Assembly (NCBI GenBank): GCA_034696485.1
Contig: JAQIWT010000008.1
Span: forward strand, 1-64,000
DNA from: Isohypsibius dastychi
Taxonomy: Eukaryota > Tardigrada > Eutardigrada > Parachela > Isohypsibiidae
Direction of reading: 5' to 3'
Length of the DNA stretch: 64,000 nt
Shown: in pieces, positions 23,721 through 33,870 of the stretch
How positions within the stretch are numbered: the first letter of the stretch is position 1
Layout of the letters: every line of letters starts with the position of its first letter
Position numbers and translations under genes: made by a program
The notes under the pieces: model-generated
What the model was told of the DNA's origin: nothing
Database searches by the model: none
The model's input: only the letters and a program-made list of their open reading frames with translations

Positions 23721-24411
23721 ATGGCTCAACAAACTGTCGCCGACGCTGCCTACGCGAAATTGCTAGAATACCGACCCGAAGTCAAAACGGTTAGTGAGCT
23801 TTACTGCAATTTGATGCGAAGATCTTTTTATATCTCGGGTATCTTCGAACAATGTATGTTAAATTCCTTTTCAGCTCATGATCGGCAAGAATCGACCGCG
23901 GGAGATTCTCATGGCGATCAACTTGTTTTGCCCTAGTGGCATCATGTTCGATCTGCGGGAACTGGTGGCTTCGAAATCCGGCCCGGAAAAGGTCACCAAT
24001 TCCAATGGATTCCTTTTCGACCTGGTGGAAATGAAGGCTGTCGTCCAAGGATTGCAGGAGTTGATGAACTCAGCCGAGGAGAGCAAGGATGAGTTGTTGG
24101 GTCTGCACACCACGTTGCAAGTCAAGAAAGTTCGAGACCAGCGCCAAATTCAAAATGCAGTTGGACCGGCCGTCACGTCCATTTCCTTGCCAAAGCTTAA
24201 ACGACAACGAACTATGGATGCCATGGACGTCAGTTTCCGCGAGGGGGATGATGACGACGTGTTCCGCCAGTCTGGAATCGATGAATACTTCCGTATGAAG
24301 GAGAAAGAGAGAAAGGAGAAAAAAGAAGCCGAGCAGGCGGTCGCTGGTCATCAGCCGGATGTTCCAGCCGTTGCACCAGGGATGGATGACAACATCATGC
24401 CACAGGAATAG
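23721..24411 (+). CDS. Unrecognised 202-residue protein in the Polinton left arm
   Basis: Exons 23721-23789 and 23875-24411 join at phase 0, and the frame stops with TAG. The start is the ATG in GAGAAAATGGCTC. The middle (about residues 25-110) is mixed and looks like a folded helical domain (REILMAINLFCP, LFDLVEMKAVVQGLQELM). The C-terminal third is low complexity and charged (EGDDDDVF, KEKERKEKKEAEQ), probably disordered or coiled coil. It has no membrane segment. The charged end recalls nucleic-acid-binding or structural accessory proteins, but I cannot name the family. It may correspond to one of the poorly conserved Polinton accessory genes. Confidence 0.65.
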
Positions 24412-24686
24412 AAGCCATTCAATATCAATATTATCTCTTGCATTGCAAAACTAGTGTGTATTCAGTTGTTTTGACGTTCTCGGTTCGTTGGCTATTTTCA
24501 TCTTGCTCGTATTGTTCTGTTGTCATAACCAAGATTCTCAATTGACCATCGCTTCTTGATGATTGGTATCGTTAGTATTGGTTTAATTTTCATGTTCTTA
24601 TATTGGTATGGAGTTGTCATTTGATCTGGAATAAAACTTGAAATTGATTCGACTTATTACCTCCGTTCTCTGCAACTCGGAAAATA
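24412..24686. other. Spacer before the polymerase first exon
   Basis: This is a 3' UTR-like AT-rich stretch with no coding signal. Confidence 0.4.
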
Positions 24687-24734
24687 ATGGATGATGAGGA
24701 TGACCATTTTGAGTCAGCTGGATTCTCAGATGCG
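24687..24734 (+). CDS. Probable first coding exon of the Polinton polymerase
   Basis: An ATG opens 16 acidic codons (MDDEDDHFESAGFSDA) that end exactly at a GTGAGC donor in phase 0. The first well-supported polymerase exon (26,009) also starts in phase 0 and has no start codon of its own at its 5' end. Joining them needs a 1.27 kb intron that contains a minus-strand gene. A different or additional exon is possible. Confidence 0.45.
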
Positions 24735-25200
24735 GTGAGCATGCATTTAAAATTATTCATGAAGAAAAGTATTCTAATGCGTCGAAGCAGAAATTCAGGT
24801 CTTGAGAACAGAATACTTTTTATGAAACTTTGGAAGGTCTTTGTGGAAATGATTAAAGCATTATGATCAGCATTATGATCCACCACAGGGCAAACGGTGT
24901 TATAGGCTTCGAGTTTTGAATAGTTGTACCGAGTGAGATGTTCTCTGGACTAGCTGAAAGTTCTGCAGAACAAAAAGTCCCGGATAAGTTACAGCACAAA
25001 ACGATTTATTGGCTCTGATTTCGCGCTTCATAGGTTTTCTCAGTTGACGGTAAGGCATATTCTATAGCATATCCAAAAAGCGGGCGCTTACAATCTGAGT
25101 GGACAGGAACAATATCGAAAAGGAATAATATAACAGAAGAAGCAAGATGGCAAGACTAGCATCAATTACGACTAGACAAGTGGAACAATGAAAAAGATAA
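24735..25200. other. Polinton spacer, probable part of polymerase intron 1
   Basis: I see no coding region or repeat in this stretch. Confidence 0.35.
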
Positions 25201-26000
25201 TCAAGCAAGAAGCTGGCGGAAGCATTTGATCTGGTCAAGCAGGAAGTAAAAGTGGCTGGCCTTCATTTTTGCGCGTTCCAAAACAGCAGTGTACCTCCCG
25301 GGTCCCAGGCCCTCTTCTCCATTAATCTGCATAATGGCTGAAGTTTCGCCAACAACAATACCAAGTGCGTAGAATGGTCCACGAATGAGTTTCTCAGCGT
25401 ACCGAGGTTTGCCGTCAGCAATCAGTTTCGTTCGGAAGTCTAGCAGTTTTCGAAGCATCAGGCGACGGAGGATAAGTCGTGGGGATTCGTAATCATTGAT
25501 GTAGATGACAAACTCTTCAGGCCCATTTCCGATTTTTATAGTAATGCTCAGAAGTTTCCGCCCATTTTCTTGAAAAGCCATGAAAATTTCTCGAATGTTT
25601 TGGTCTTCTCGATCAATTCGAGTATATACTCGTGGATAGAGCCTATTGAAAAATACATGTATGAGAATCGCAGAATATTACATAAGATAAAAATTCGTGT
25701 TTCTTACATTGGTCTAACGGCACCGGCCTGAAGGAGAAAATTTTTCAGTGTTTGGAAATGGTGGTAGTCCTCATCAGTGCAGCAAATCAAGATCTGAGCG
25801 GTCATGATTGACTCTTGGAGAAGATTGTAGATCTCCAAAGACGACGTCCCTCTTCGAAAAATAAATTTCTTTCGAGAATCAGATGACTTTTTCTGCACTG
25901 TAAATTCCTTAATATTTTGCAGACCGGCAAACATTCCATAATTGAGTTTATAATCCGGAACCGTGACGGAGGCATATTGTCTTTGGATTTTAAAATTCAT
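25201..26000 (-). CDS. Unrecognised 244-residue Polinton protein, nested opposite the polymerase
   Basis: Exon 1 (26000-25708, ending at GTAAGA in phase 2) and exon 2 (25642-25201) join to a clean frame of 244 residues. It begins MNFKIQRQYASVTVPDY and ends FRQLLA. It is soluble, mixed alpha/beta and basic, with no motifs I recognise. A feature such as LLQESIMTAQILICCTDED suggests a compact fold. Its start codon lies 8 bp from the first firm polymerase exon on the other strand, so the two genes are divergent or nested. It may be a Polinton accessory gene. Confidence 0.65.
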
Positions 26001-29000
26001 GGTTGCAGGATTTTCCGGAAGAAATACGAAATGCTCCTCCGGGGACTTTCTTCACGATCAAAAAGGTCACATGCAGAAAAGAAGCTCACCGATTTGGGGC
26101 TGTCGAGCAGAGAATGGAAGTTGCTTTTCACGATTTTCCGGATTTCAATGATCCTGTTCTGTATTTGCCATTTATTGAAATTCTGTTTGAAAAAGTCATC
26201 AATCAACTCAAAGAGGACAACAATGTCCTCCCGAATGACATGATATCAATGATTCTTTTGCATCCAGATCTGTCACATCCGATAAGCACGGCATTTGAAA
26301 AGGCATCTGTTTTGAAAGGAAGCCATGTCCTGAATGAGATCCAGCGGCTGATGCATAGGTACATCAAAATGGGCACTCATGCTTGAATTCTTTGTGTAGT
26401 CTAATGAAATTTATTTGCAGTAATCAAGCTCTGCCATTGTTCAGCGAAAGCATCAAAATTGACTTTAAACTTGCCAGAATGCGGACAGGAGGTGCAAGAA
26501 ATCGACGGTCTCCCCATCTCTCGCGAACAGAAAGAAAGAAAAAATGCACGTCTTTGGTTCAACTGTCAACAAATAAGAATCTCGACCCAAGTCCGTCTTA
26601 TTTATGCCTTAGTCGTGCACTTGTTGTGGGAATGAGCAAGCATGATGATCCTGATGCAATTTACCAAAGAGTTCGTCGTTCAAAAAACGCCGAAAGTTAT
26701 CTGAGAGGTGAGGCGCTGCACCATGCTGCCAGTGTTCCAAACGCCCCCTGTTCCTTGTCGGAGGTGGCGCTGTTTCAAGCTTATCTGAAGCCTCAGGGAT
26801 TTCAAATAGTTGTGATTGATGAACAACTGGGAAACGAAATCGTTTTCTGTGGAGACCCAGCCCCAAAACAACTTGGAGTTTTGAAAACGGACGAGCATTA
26901 CGACTGCATCACCAAGATTCCGGCTTACCTGAAAAAAGAGTCCTGGTGCCCTTACTGCTGCATCGCTCTGAACAACAAGTCGCAGCACAAATGCTTCCGT
27001 CCGTGTCAGAGATGCGGCAACTGAAACTGTATCGAAGAGGACGAAGATATTCAAAAGAAAAAGTGCAACCAATGTCTCCGGTATTTTGCCAATAGCATCT
27101 GCTACGAGGATCATCTGACCACCTTAGCATCTGACGGAAGAACGGTTTGTTCAGCTTACACACGATGCGGAAACTGTTACCGTTTCATTCACCCGCCTCG
27201 TCCTATGCTGTTTTCGGACCCACATTCGTGTACGCAGATCTACTGCTATAGCTGCAAAACTCACGTGGAAAAACCCCATCCTTGTTTCATGAAGACGGGA
27301 GCTGAACTTGAAGCGCTTTCCAAATCGTATCGTTCCCGACGAGCAACCTTGGTACAATACTCAACAGCTGAAAAAGAACAATTCCAGCTTCCCGGTGGCG
27401 TGAATGAGAACAGATATTTCTTTTTCGACGCCGAAACCATTGATCGCGGCGGAACCATCGGACATGATGCTGTTTGCTTTTGTTGCGTCGATGATCGAGG
27501 AAATGTTGTTTGTGTGACTCAAGGGGATAGAGCAGCTTTCGATTTTGTGAAGTGGATTTACCGGAAAGAACTTACAGGAGCCACTTTCATTAGCCATTAC
27601 GGAAGTCGGTTCGATAATTATCTTATTCTTCGTGTACTCGAGCAAGAGGGCGTTCTACCTAAGATTCTGTGCCGTGGCTCTACCATCATCATCATGGAGA
27701 TCGAGAAATACAAAATTCGTTTCATCGACTCGTTCTCGTATGTCAAAATGAAATTGCGCGATCTACCGAGCGCCTTTCAGATTGATGCCGAAATCGAGAA
27801 GGGGCAATTCCCGTTCAAATTCATCCAGGAAAAGAATTTTGACTATCGTGGAGATGTTCCTGACCTGTGTTACTACGAGCTTCCTTCCGCGGTTGATCAG
27901 CGCGAGCGGTTTCTTGAATGGTACGAGAACGAGCGCCAGCGTAAACAAGGAAATTTCGAGTTCTGGACTGAATTGGTTGAATACTGCATAAAAGGTCACT
28001 TTTCATCTCCACTATGAATCGCAAAATAATAATTCTTGATTTTCAGATTGCCAAGTGCTGAGAATCTGCATGCAAAAATTTCAGACTCACTGGCTTTTAG
28101 CCACAAATGGCCTCGACTGCTTCGTTGATTCTACGTTAGCAGGCAAGTCAGAAATTCGTGACAGCCTAGTTTCTCCAACCAGTCACAATTTCTTTCGCAG
28201 GCTGCTGCATGTCGTTTTTTCAATATGGATGCTTAAAAAGCAATACTATCGGACTTGTGGCACCGGGCGGTTTTAACGCGCATCAGAAACAGAGCAAAAT
28301 AGCGCTTGATTGGCTACGCTATGTTGAGGAAACCGAGGGGATTTCAATCCAAAAAACCACCACGCCGGGTGGGGAATTCGTGGTTGATGGCAGACTACCA
28401 GTTGATGGTTATCACAGTGAGACGAAAACGGTCTACCAATTTTACGGGTGAGTTTTACTCCAGAGCTATTATGAGACTTGAGAACTGAAGAGGTCAAGCA
28501 GTATTTTGATGATATATGCTTAAAAACTGATTGGCAAGTTCGAAATACTTTTCGTGAGATCACTACATATTAACAAGTATTTCAAAATTATGCGCCTGAT
28601 TTTGAACCATCAAGCTCAAAATACTTTTGGCCGATAAAAAAAACCTGATGTATTTTCAGAGACTTTTGGCATGGATGCCCAAAGCACACACTGCCTGGAA
28701 CCGTCAACCGCCGAAACGGAAAAACCATGAAGCAGCTCTACCAAGATACTTTATGTAAAGAAGCAAGAATCCAACGATCTGACGCGTGTGAAAGCATTGT
28801 GACCATGTGGGAGTGCGATTTTCGGGAAATCGTTAAAAACTGCAGCGTTGCACAGTCATGTGCGAATGAGACTGTGAGCCCCATAGACCCCAGGGAAGCT
28901 TTGCAAGGTACATCGAATTCAAAATTGGAACCCGCGGTCAGAGTGCTAATAATTGCACTTGATATCAAGGTGGATCGACGGACCTCAGCCGTTTCTACGC

Positions 29001-29454
29001 GAAATCTGCCGGTGATCGTGTCATCAGAGCTATGGATGTCAGAAGTGAGTTTCAAAAGAAATTTTATCATTCATCGTGTCACTGATCTTTGAACGTTGAA
29101 GGTATGTACCCATACGTTCAAATTACAAAGCGCTTTCCGGTCGGGCATCCGGATGTCATTACTAGCAATTTTGAGGAGCTAGAGAACTACTTCGGACTTG
29201 TCAAGTGCACAGTCTTGGCACCTAAAGATCTATTCCATCCTGTTTTAAACCTGAAAATTAATGGACGTCTGATGGCCGTGCTTTGCCGAGTCTGCGCAGA
29301 AGTGAACATGCAAGGCTGCTGCCAACATAGCGACCAGGAGCGCCATCTAACGGGGCAGTGGTACACTCCAGAATTGCATAAAGCAGTCTACGAGAACGGC
29401 TATATCCTTATAACTCTTCGTTGCCCAGGTCATTTTACGTCCACCGTTTACCAG

Positions 29455-30463
29455 GTGGGGTCCAAAAGACCCCAGGTCAGTCGGCCAATAGAATACGGTA
29501 TTATTAGCCGAACTGGCCTGGGATGAGGTTATAATAGAATGTCTGCTAGATTTCAAACGAAACCGAAATAGTTCACCACGGTACGCAAAACTGCTCAAGA
29601 TTGAACAGGAATCGATTCCTTTCAACCATAATTATCGCAACAATATCATCCTTTGAATGGGACCCGATATAAATCAATGATATTTCAGCAGAATAAATTC
29701 ATTCATGAGTCAGAATTATTAATAACAATTAAAATATTCTGATATATATATTTACGCTTTTTTGGTGGCAACGTGGAACGAAAATTGGAAGAAATGAAGT
29801 CAGTGAATTACTTTCTCTTTCCTATCCTGGTCTGTTTGGGTTAATTTTGCAGCTTTTTCGTCATGTTGTAAAAGAATACAACTTGCTGGAACAATCTATT
29901 CAGATCACCAAGAATGTCTTTTCCTCTTCTTTTGATCAAAGATGTCTCTGGCTCATTCATAAATGAAGCGCAGCCGGTTTACTTACTGTGCTCAGGGGAA
30001 ACAAAAGGCGACTGACCGCCGGCTCGCGTTCACTTTTCTGCCTGTTCGCTGCCTGCCGGCAGATGACCAGTGGTCAGAAATGTCAGTACTTGTAATTTTT
30101 TGCACGTGTTGCCATAAAGGTAAAAAATCCAAACTGTTCACATTCCCTTACAATACCCTTTTTTCTGTAAAACTGCCGCTTCGGATTCCTCAAAATAAAA
30201 TAAGCATAGAAGTTACAGAATCGCAAAAAAAAATCTCAGCGAACCCTCAAAAAAGACCCCAGTTGATATTTCAGCTCCTAATTGGAGCTCCGAAACTCGA
30301 AAACGAGCAAAATGCAGCAAATCAAAATCTTAACACTGATTTTGAAGCATTTTGCTCTAAACTAATTAGGTGATTTATTACGCTGAAAAATATAGAGGCT
30401 GGGGTCTGTTAAATACATTTTACTCAAATATTCGTTTTTGAAAGCTGAAAAGAAAACTGATAG
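29455..30463. other. 1 kb polymerase intron containing a foldback sequence
   Basis: This is much longer than the other introns of the gene. It holds short inverted repeats (CCCAGG...CCTGGG around 29,472-29,523) and a palindromic segment at 30,251-30,409, so it was probably enlarged by insertion. No ORF here has coding character. Confidence 0.5.
30251..30409. repeat. MITE-like foldback in the polymerase intron
   Basis: The outer arms are AAAAGACCCCAG...TTTCAGC and GCTGAAAA...CTGGGGTCTGTT. Inner arms GCAAAATGC and GCATTTTGC enclose CAAAATC/GATTTTG. AAAAGACCCCAG also occurs at 29,464. This is consistent with a small non-autonomous hairpin element. No target duplication was identified. Confidence 0.5.
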
Positions 30464-31763
30464 GTTCATCACTTTCGCGAATCTGTTCAATATGATCCAG
30501 ACAGCAGGGCACCAGGACTGTTCACCGAATACTTCAAGATCACCATGCGCGGCAAAGTGGCTTGCAGCCCATTCCCACCGGAAGTGACATCTGACGAGAG
30601 TAAAAAAAAGTACTGCGACGACTGGTCGCGACAGATTGGTTTTGATTTAAACCCTGCCGATATCCAACCAAACAAGTTCATGCGCGAATTGTGGAAGCTG
30701 TTCTGTAATAATCAGGTAGCTGAGAATAATGAAGTTTTGATTCTGTTATGCAATGCTTTATTATCTTTTCAGTGGGGTCGCCTTGGATTAAGCGATGATC
30801 TTCCTGTGAAGGAATATGTTACGGATGTTAAAAAATTTTACTCGAGACTGACTGACCCGGAGAAAAAGGTTTCAAATTTCCGAATATGCACGCCAAATCT
30901 ATTGTCAGTGACTTGGAGAAATCGCTATCCATGTCCTAGTGTGGACTCACGATCCAACATTTATATAGCAGGGTATTTCTGACTATTCTGGATTGTGAAT
31001 AGCAAAGTGTTTTAAGGATTGTTATTTTAGTCTTGTAACGAGCTATGCTCGCTGCGTCCTCTTTGATGCCAAGAAGCTGCTGGGTGAGCGCTGTCTGTAC
31101 TGGGACACCGACAGTGTCTACTACACTTGGGGCCCCGGCGAACCTGAACCCGAAATCGGCTATCTTTGTGGAGCCTGGACCCTCGAGACAGACGGATGCC
31201 ACATTACAGAATTTCGGTAATATCAAACATATCACCTTGCACCTCCGCTGTTTTAACCTTGTATATTTAAGTGCCAATGGACCAAAGTTCTACAAATATC
31301 GTTTGAGCACCGGGAAAGAGGTAACTCACGTTAAAGGTGTCAACCTGACCGTCGAGTAAGTTTGTTTTAGCGACTTGCTGTTCGGGTGATAAATGAAGCT
31401 AATATTTTTGTTAGAAATCTCGAAGCCGTGACTATGGAAGCAATGGCCAAATTGAATGAAGGAGAAAGTGAAGGAATCGCGACTACCATGCGAGATACGT
31501 TCAAGCGCGATACTAGAACATGGAGCATCATCACCCAAGAACTAAGCCGCAAGCTTGGTCGGAATTATACGAAACGTTACCGAGGCCCTAACGACTTTGC
31601 GCTTCCTTTTGGTTACGCTGGCCCACTTTCGCAACTTTCCCGCTAGCGGGAAAGTTTCGAGCGGCGCCTTTTTCTTTTATTTCATTTCCTATTTAAAACC
31701 TTATTTCATTCTATTTCATTCGAAAGAAAAATTAAAAGCAAAATTACAGCTACTTGTTGTTGA

Positions 31764-32441
31764 ATGGATATTGTTGAGGATAGTGATTCAGGGTCTCTTC
31801 GCCACCCGTCCTCTACGCTGTTAGTGGGCCAGTCCAACTGCGGAAAAACAACATGGGTGGTAAAATTTTTGACCCAAAACAGGCTGTCGAAGAAGCCGAC
31901 GCGAATTATTTATTGTTACAAACAAATGCAGCCCTCCTACCAGAAGCTTAAAGATGCTGGACTACCAATAACGTTCGTCAAAGGGTTACCTCCTGATATT
32001 GATCAACCAGGATTTTTCAATCCTCTGGAAATCAACCTCATTCTGTTCGACGACTGTTTCACTGATCTAGCCAAAAATCCTGTATTTGCTGAACTTTTTA
32101 CGCATTATTCCCACCATCTCTCGCTCTCCATCATCGTTATTCTGCATAACTTATATCCGAAAAGTCCTTTTGCTCGCGAAGTAGCGCTTAATGCTACATA
32201 TTACGTTTTATTTGCGAACGTAAGAGATAAGGTTCAAATTCGAACTTTCTCCGCTCAGTTTGCTCCGACGAACCCCAAGTTTCTGTTGGACGCATTCGAA
32301 CAGGCTACCTCTGAGCGTTGGGGCTATCTTGTTGTTGATTGCTCGGCACAGCTGAAGCACGAGTCACTTCGTCTCAAGACCAATTTATTTGGAGAACGCG
32401 AAGGAATACCCTATCTTATCGTCTACACTCCCCGAAAATGA
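31764..32441 (+). CDS. Polinton DNA-packaging ATPase (A32/FtsK-HerA type)
   Basis: An intact frame of 225 residues lies 117 bp after the polymerase. Walker A is LLVGQSNCGKTTW at residues 18-30. Walker B is INLILFDDCF at about residues 91-100. The length and motif spacing fit the packaging ATPases of Polintons, virophages and poxvirus A32. These pump DNA into preformed capsids. It has no intron. Its TGA overlaps the ATG of the next gene as ATGA (32,438-32,441), which suggests a shared transcript. Confidence 0.92.
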   Translation: MDIVEDSDSGSLRHPSSTLLVGQSNCGKTTWVVKFLTQNRLSKKPTRIIYCYKQMQPSYQKLKDAGLPITFVKGLPPDIDQPGFFNPLEINLILFDDCFTDLAKNPVFAELFTHYSHHLSLSIIVILHNLYPKSPFAREVALNATYYVLFANVRDKVQIRTFSAQFAPTNPKFLLDAFEQATSERWGYLVVDCSAQLKHESLRLKTNLFGEREGIPYLIVYTPRK

Positions 32442-32806
32442 ACCCCGGACCGGCTTCGAAATGCGTCGACCTACTGTCTGCTCTTAGTCGCTGCAACCAG
32501 TCGCTTCAAAAGCAGATTTTGAAACACGGTGATGACGATCTTTATGACGGTCTTAGTGAACTGATTTTGCAATTTATTAACGAGACTGTTCCGCTGGACT
32601 CAGCCCAACAAAAAGTCCTGAAGAAGTACTGTACAGCCCTGACCGCGCTTGCCAGTAGGGATACCCCAACTGCTAGCAAACGGAAGTATATGCTGCGGAA
32701 AGGTCATCGATTTTTAAAAATCATTCTGCCACCTATTCTTGGTGTTCTATTCACACAGTGCATGAATGGCGCATGCACAAGTGCTTGTGCCTCTTCACGA
32801 GTATAG
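32438..32806 (+). CDS. Small conserved Polinton protein with hydrophobic C-terminus
   Basis: A 122-residue frame starts in the ATGA overlap with the ATPase stop. The front is helical, with a pattern common in small Polinton and adintovirus ORFs: SLQKQILKHGDDDLYDGL, then basic KRKYMLRKGHRF, then a hydrophobic stretch (LKIILPPILGVLFTQC). Similar small proteins sit beside capsid genes in other Polintons. A membrane-active or minor virion role has been proposed for such proteins, and I offer it only as a possibility. The end overlaps the next gene by 41 bases in another frame. Confidence 0.65.
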   Translation: MNPGPASKCVDLLSALSRCNQSLQKQILKHGDDDLYDGLSELILQFINETVPLDSAQQKVLKKYCTALTALASRDTPTASKRKYMLRKGHRFLKIILPPILGVLFTQCMNGACTSACASSRV

Positions 32807-33344
32807 GCGCCTTCTTGGAGCAATAGCGAAGGAATCATCGCCGATCAACCCTGCTGTTTCAGTACCTGCTACAACTCCAGAGTCATACGCTCCACTAAAC
32901 GAATTGACAACAAATATCAACGCCCTTCAAGCTACATCGAAACCTGCGACAGAACCAGCAGACCGAGTTGCGGTACTGCCGTTCTACACCGGCCTGTCAG
33001 AAAAAGCCGCAGTCCTGTATCTCATAATGAAAAACTCGCCACTACCGATCATTGTCCATGAAAACGGAGAATTATCCAGCAAGACCAGCGGCCGGATTCG
33101 CGCATCTCACTTCCTTGATATCGCAAAATTCCTCACGGCAACACGCCCGACCAGTAGTCATCCGGCCGGACTAACGGAGGCAATTATGAGTCTGGCAGTT
33201 AGCAACTGTCCGGAATCACATCTCGGCAGCACTATTGCCAGAGACATGCTCCGAGCTGCCAAAGAACAAGAGCCGTTCAATTTGAACCAGAATGGTTACG
33301 GAATTACGGAAAGAGCGTCCAAGAGAAAATGGATTAGCTACTGA
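32766..33344 (+). CDS. Unrecognised Polinton protein, 192 residues
   Basis: This intact frame overlaps the previous gene and ends tail to tail with the protease gene (stops at 33,344 and 33,334 overlap by 11 bases). The first third is Pro/Thr/Ala-rich and probably disordered. The rest is mixed with no signal peptide. Its place next to the small conserved ORF and the morphogenesis genes suggests a virion or assembly role, but I see no diagnostic motif. Confidence 0.6.
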   Translation: MAHAQVLVPLHEYRRLLGAIAKESSPINPAVSVPATTPESYAPLNELTTNINALQATSKPATEPADRVAVLPFYTGLSEKAAVLYLIMKNSPLPIIVHENGELSSKTSGRIRASHFLDIAKFLTATRPTSSHPAGLTEAIMSLAVSNCPESHLGSTIARDMLRAAKEQEPFNLNQNGYGITERASKRKWISY

Positions 33345-33861
33345 TTTCATTTGCCATTTCAATGGTTTTCTTGGGCAGGCAAAAAGTTTGACGAGAACAT
33401 ATGACACCAAAATGTTTACGGAAAAACTTGTACAGCAAAAGCTCGTTGTGAATGAGTTTTGAATTTGAAAACTGCCGAGTAGCTCTGTCCATTGAAAAAC
33501 CACGAACACGATAAAACAGAAAAACTAAACAAAATGCTCCGCAGCTCTCAGACTCGATGTGTTGGACTTGTACTTTATTTGTTTTCACTCGCTTAAGTGT
33601 TTGAAAATCGGCATGATAAGCGCCAATATCATTGGCTAGCGGATCCCATAACTCGATGTGTCCCTGGCCCGAGTTGTAAAACGCCAACCAATGTGCCGAC
33701 CCTTGCTCGGCGACATTTTTCGTGTTCAAGATGGCGCAATCGCCTTGCTTACTCTGCAACAGGGCAGACAAACTTTCTCGTGGATAAGCTCCAAGGAAAA
33801 CCTTTCTCAGAATAGGGTCCGACTTTGCCAGCTTAGTCAAGGTAGCGTTGTCCATGATCAA
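33334..33861 (-). CDS. Adenain-like maturation cysteine protease
   Basis: The 175-residue intact frame carries the C5/Ulp1-type catalytic set: His in SAHWLAF (about residue 57), an acidic residue in ELWDPL, Gln in VQHIES and the nucleophile Cys in ESCGAFC (about residue 108). Adenovirus protease and Polinton PRO proteins have the same order and length. They trim capsid and core proteins during assembly. It is the last gene of a tightly packed minus-strand block reaching to 38,350. The start is MIMDN at 33,861, only 9 bases after the major capsid stop. Confidence 0.9.
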   Translation of the reverse strand: MIMDNATLTKLAKSDPILRKVFLGAYPRESLSALLQSKQGDCAILNTKNVAEQGSAHWLAFYNSGQGHIELWDPLANDIGAYHADFQTLKRVKTNKVQVQHIESESCGAFCLVFLFYRVRGFSMDRATRQFSNSKLIHNELLLYKFFRKHFGVICSRQTFCLPKKTIEMANEISS

Positions 33862-33870
33862 GATGATGAT

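Larger units (their letters stand above)
26009..31646 (+). pseudogene. polB: Protein-primed DNA polymerase B (pPolB), one in-frame stop
   Basis: Twelve exons fit one frame: 26009-26358, 26421-27994, 28047-28142, 28201-28447, 28660-28907, 28970-29044, 29102-29454, 30464-30715, 30773-30972, 31031-31216, 31272-31355 and 31415-31646. They hold about 1,300 codons, usual for the family. It replicates the element from terminal protein-primed ends. Visible parts are the N-terminal region shared by Polinton polymerases (HPDLSHPISTAF), Cys-pair zinc-binding segments near 26,945-27,170, exonuclease motif I (FFDAETID) and FISHYGSRFDNYLI, and QFYGDFWHGC. Motif A (DVRSMYPYV, across an intron), a motif B equivalent (KLFCNNQWGRLG, across an intron), motif C (YWDTDSVYY) and the terminal LPFGYAG region follow. 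The frame is open except for TGA at 27022-27024. Intron 3 starts with GC (28,143). The exon 7/8 border is the least certain. Confidence 0.9.

Noticed and set aside
27022-27024. Selenocysteine readthrough of the polymerase TGA, given the tRNA-Sec in the same window
   Set aside because: No SECIS-like element was sought successfully, the site is not a known redox position, and polymerases of this family are not selenoproteins. A simple stop mutation or sequence error is more likely.
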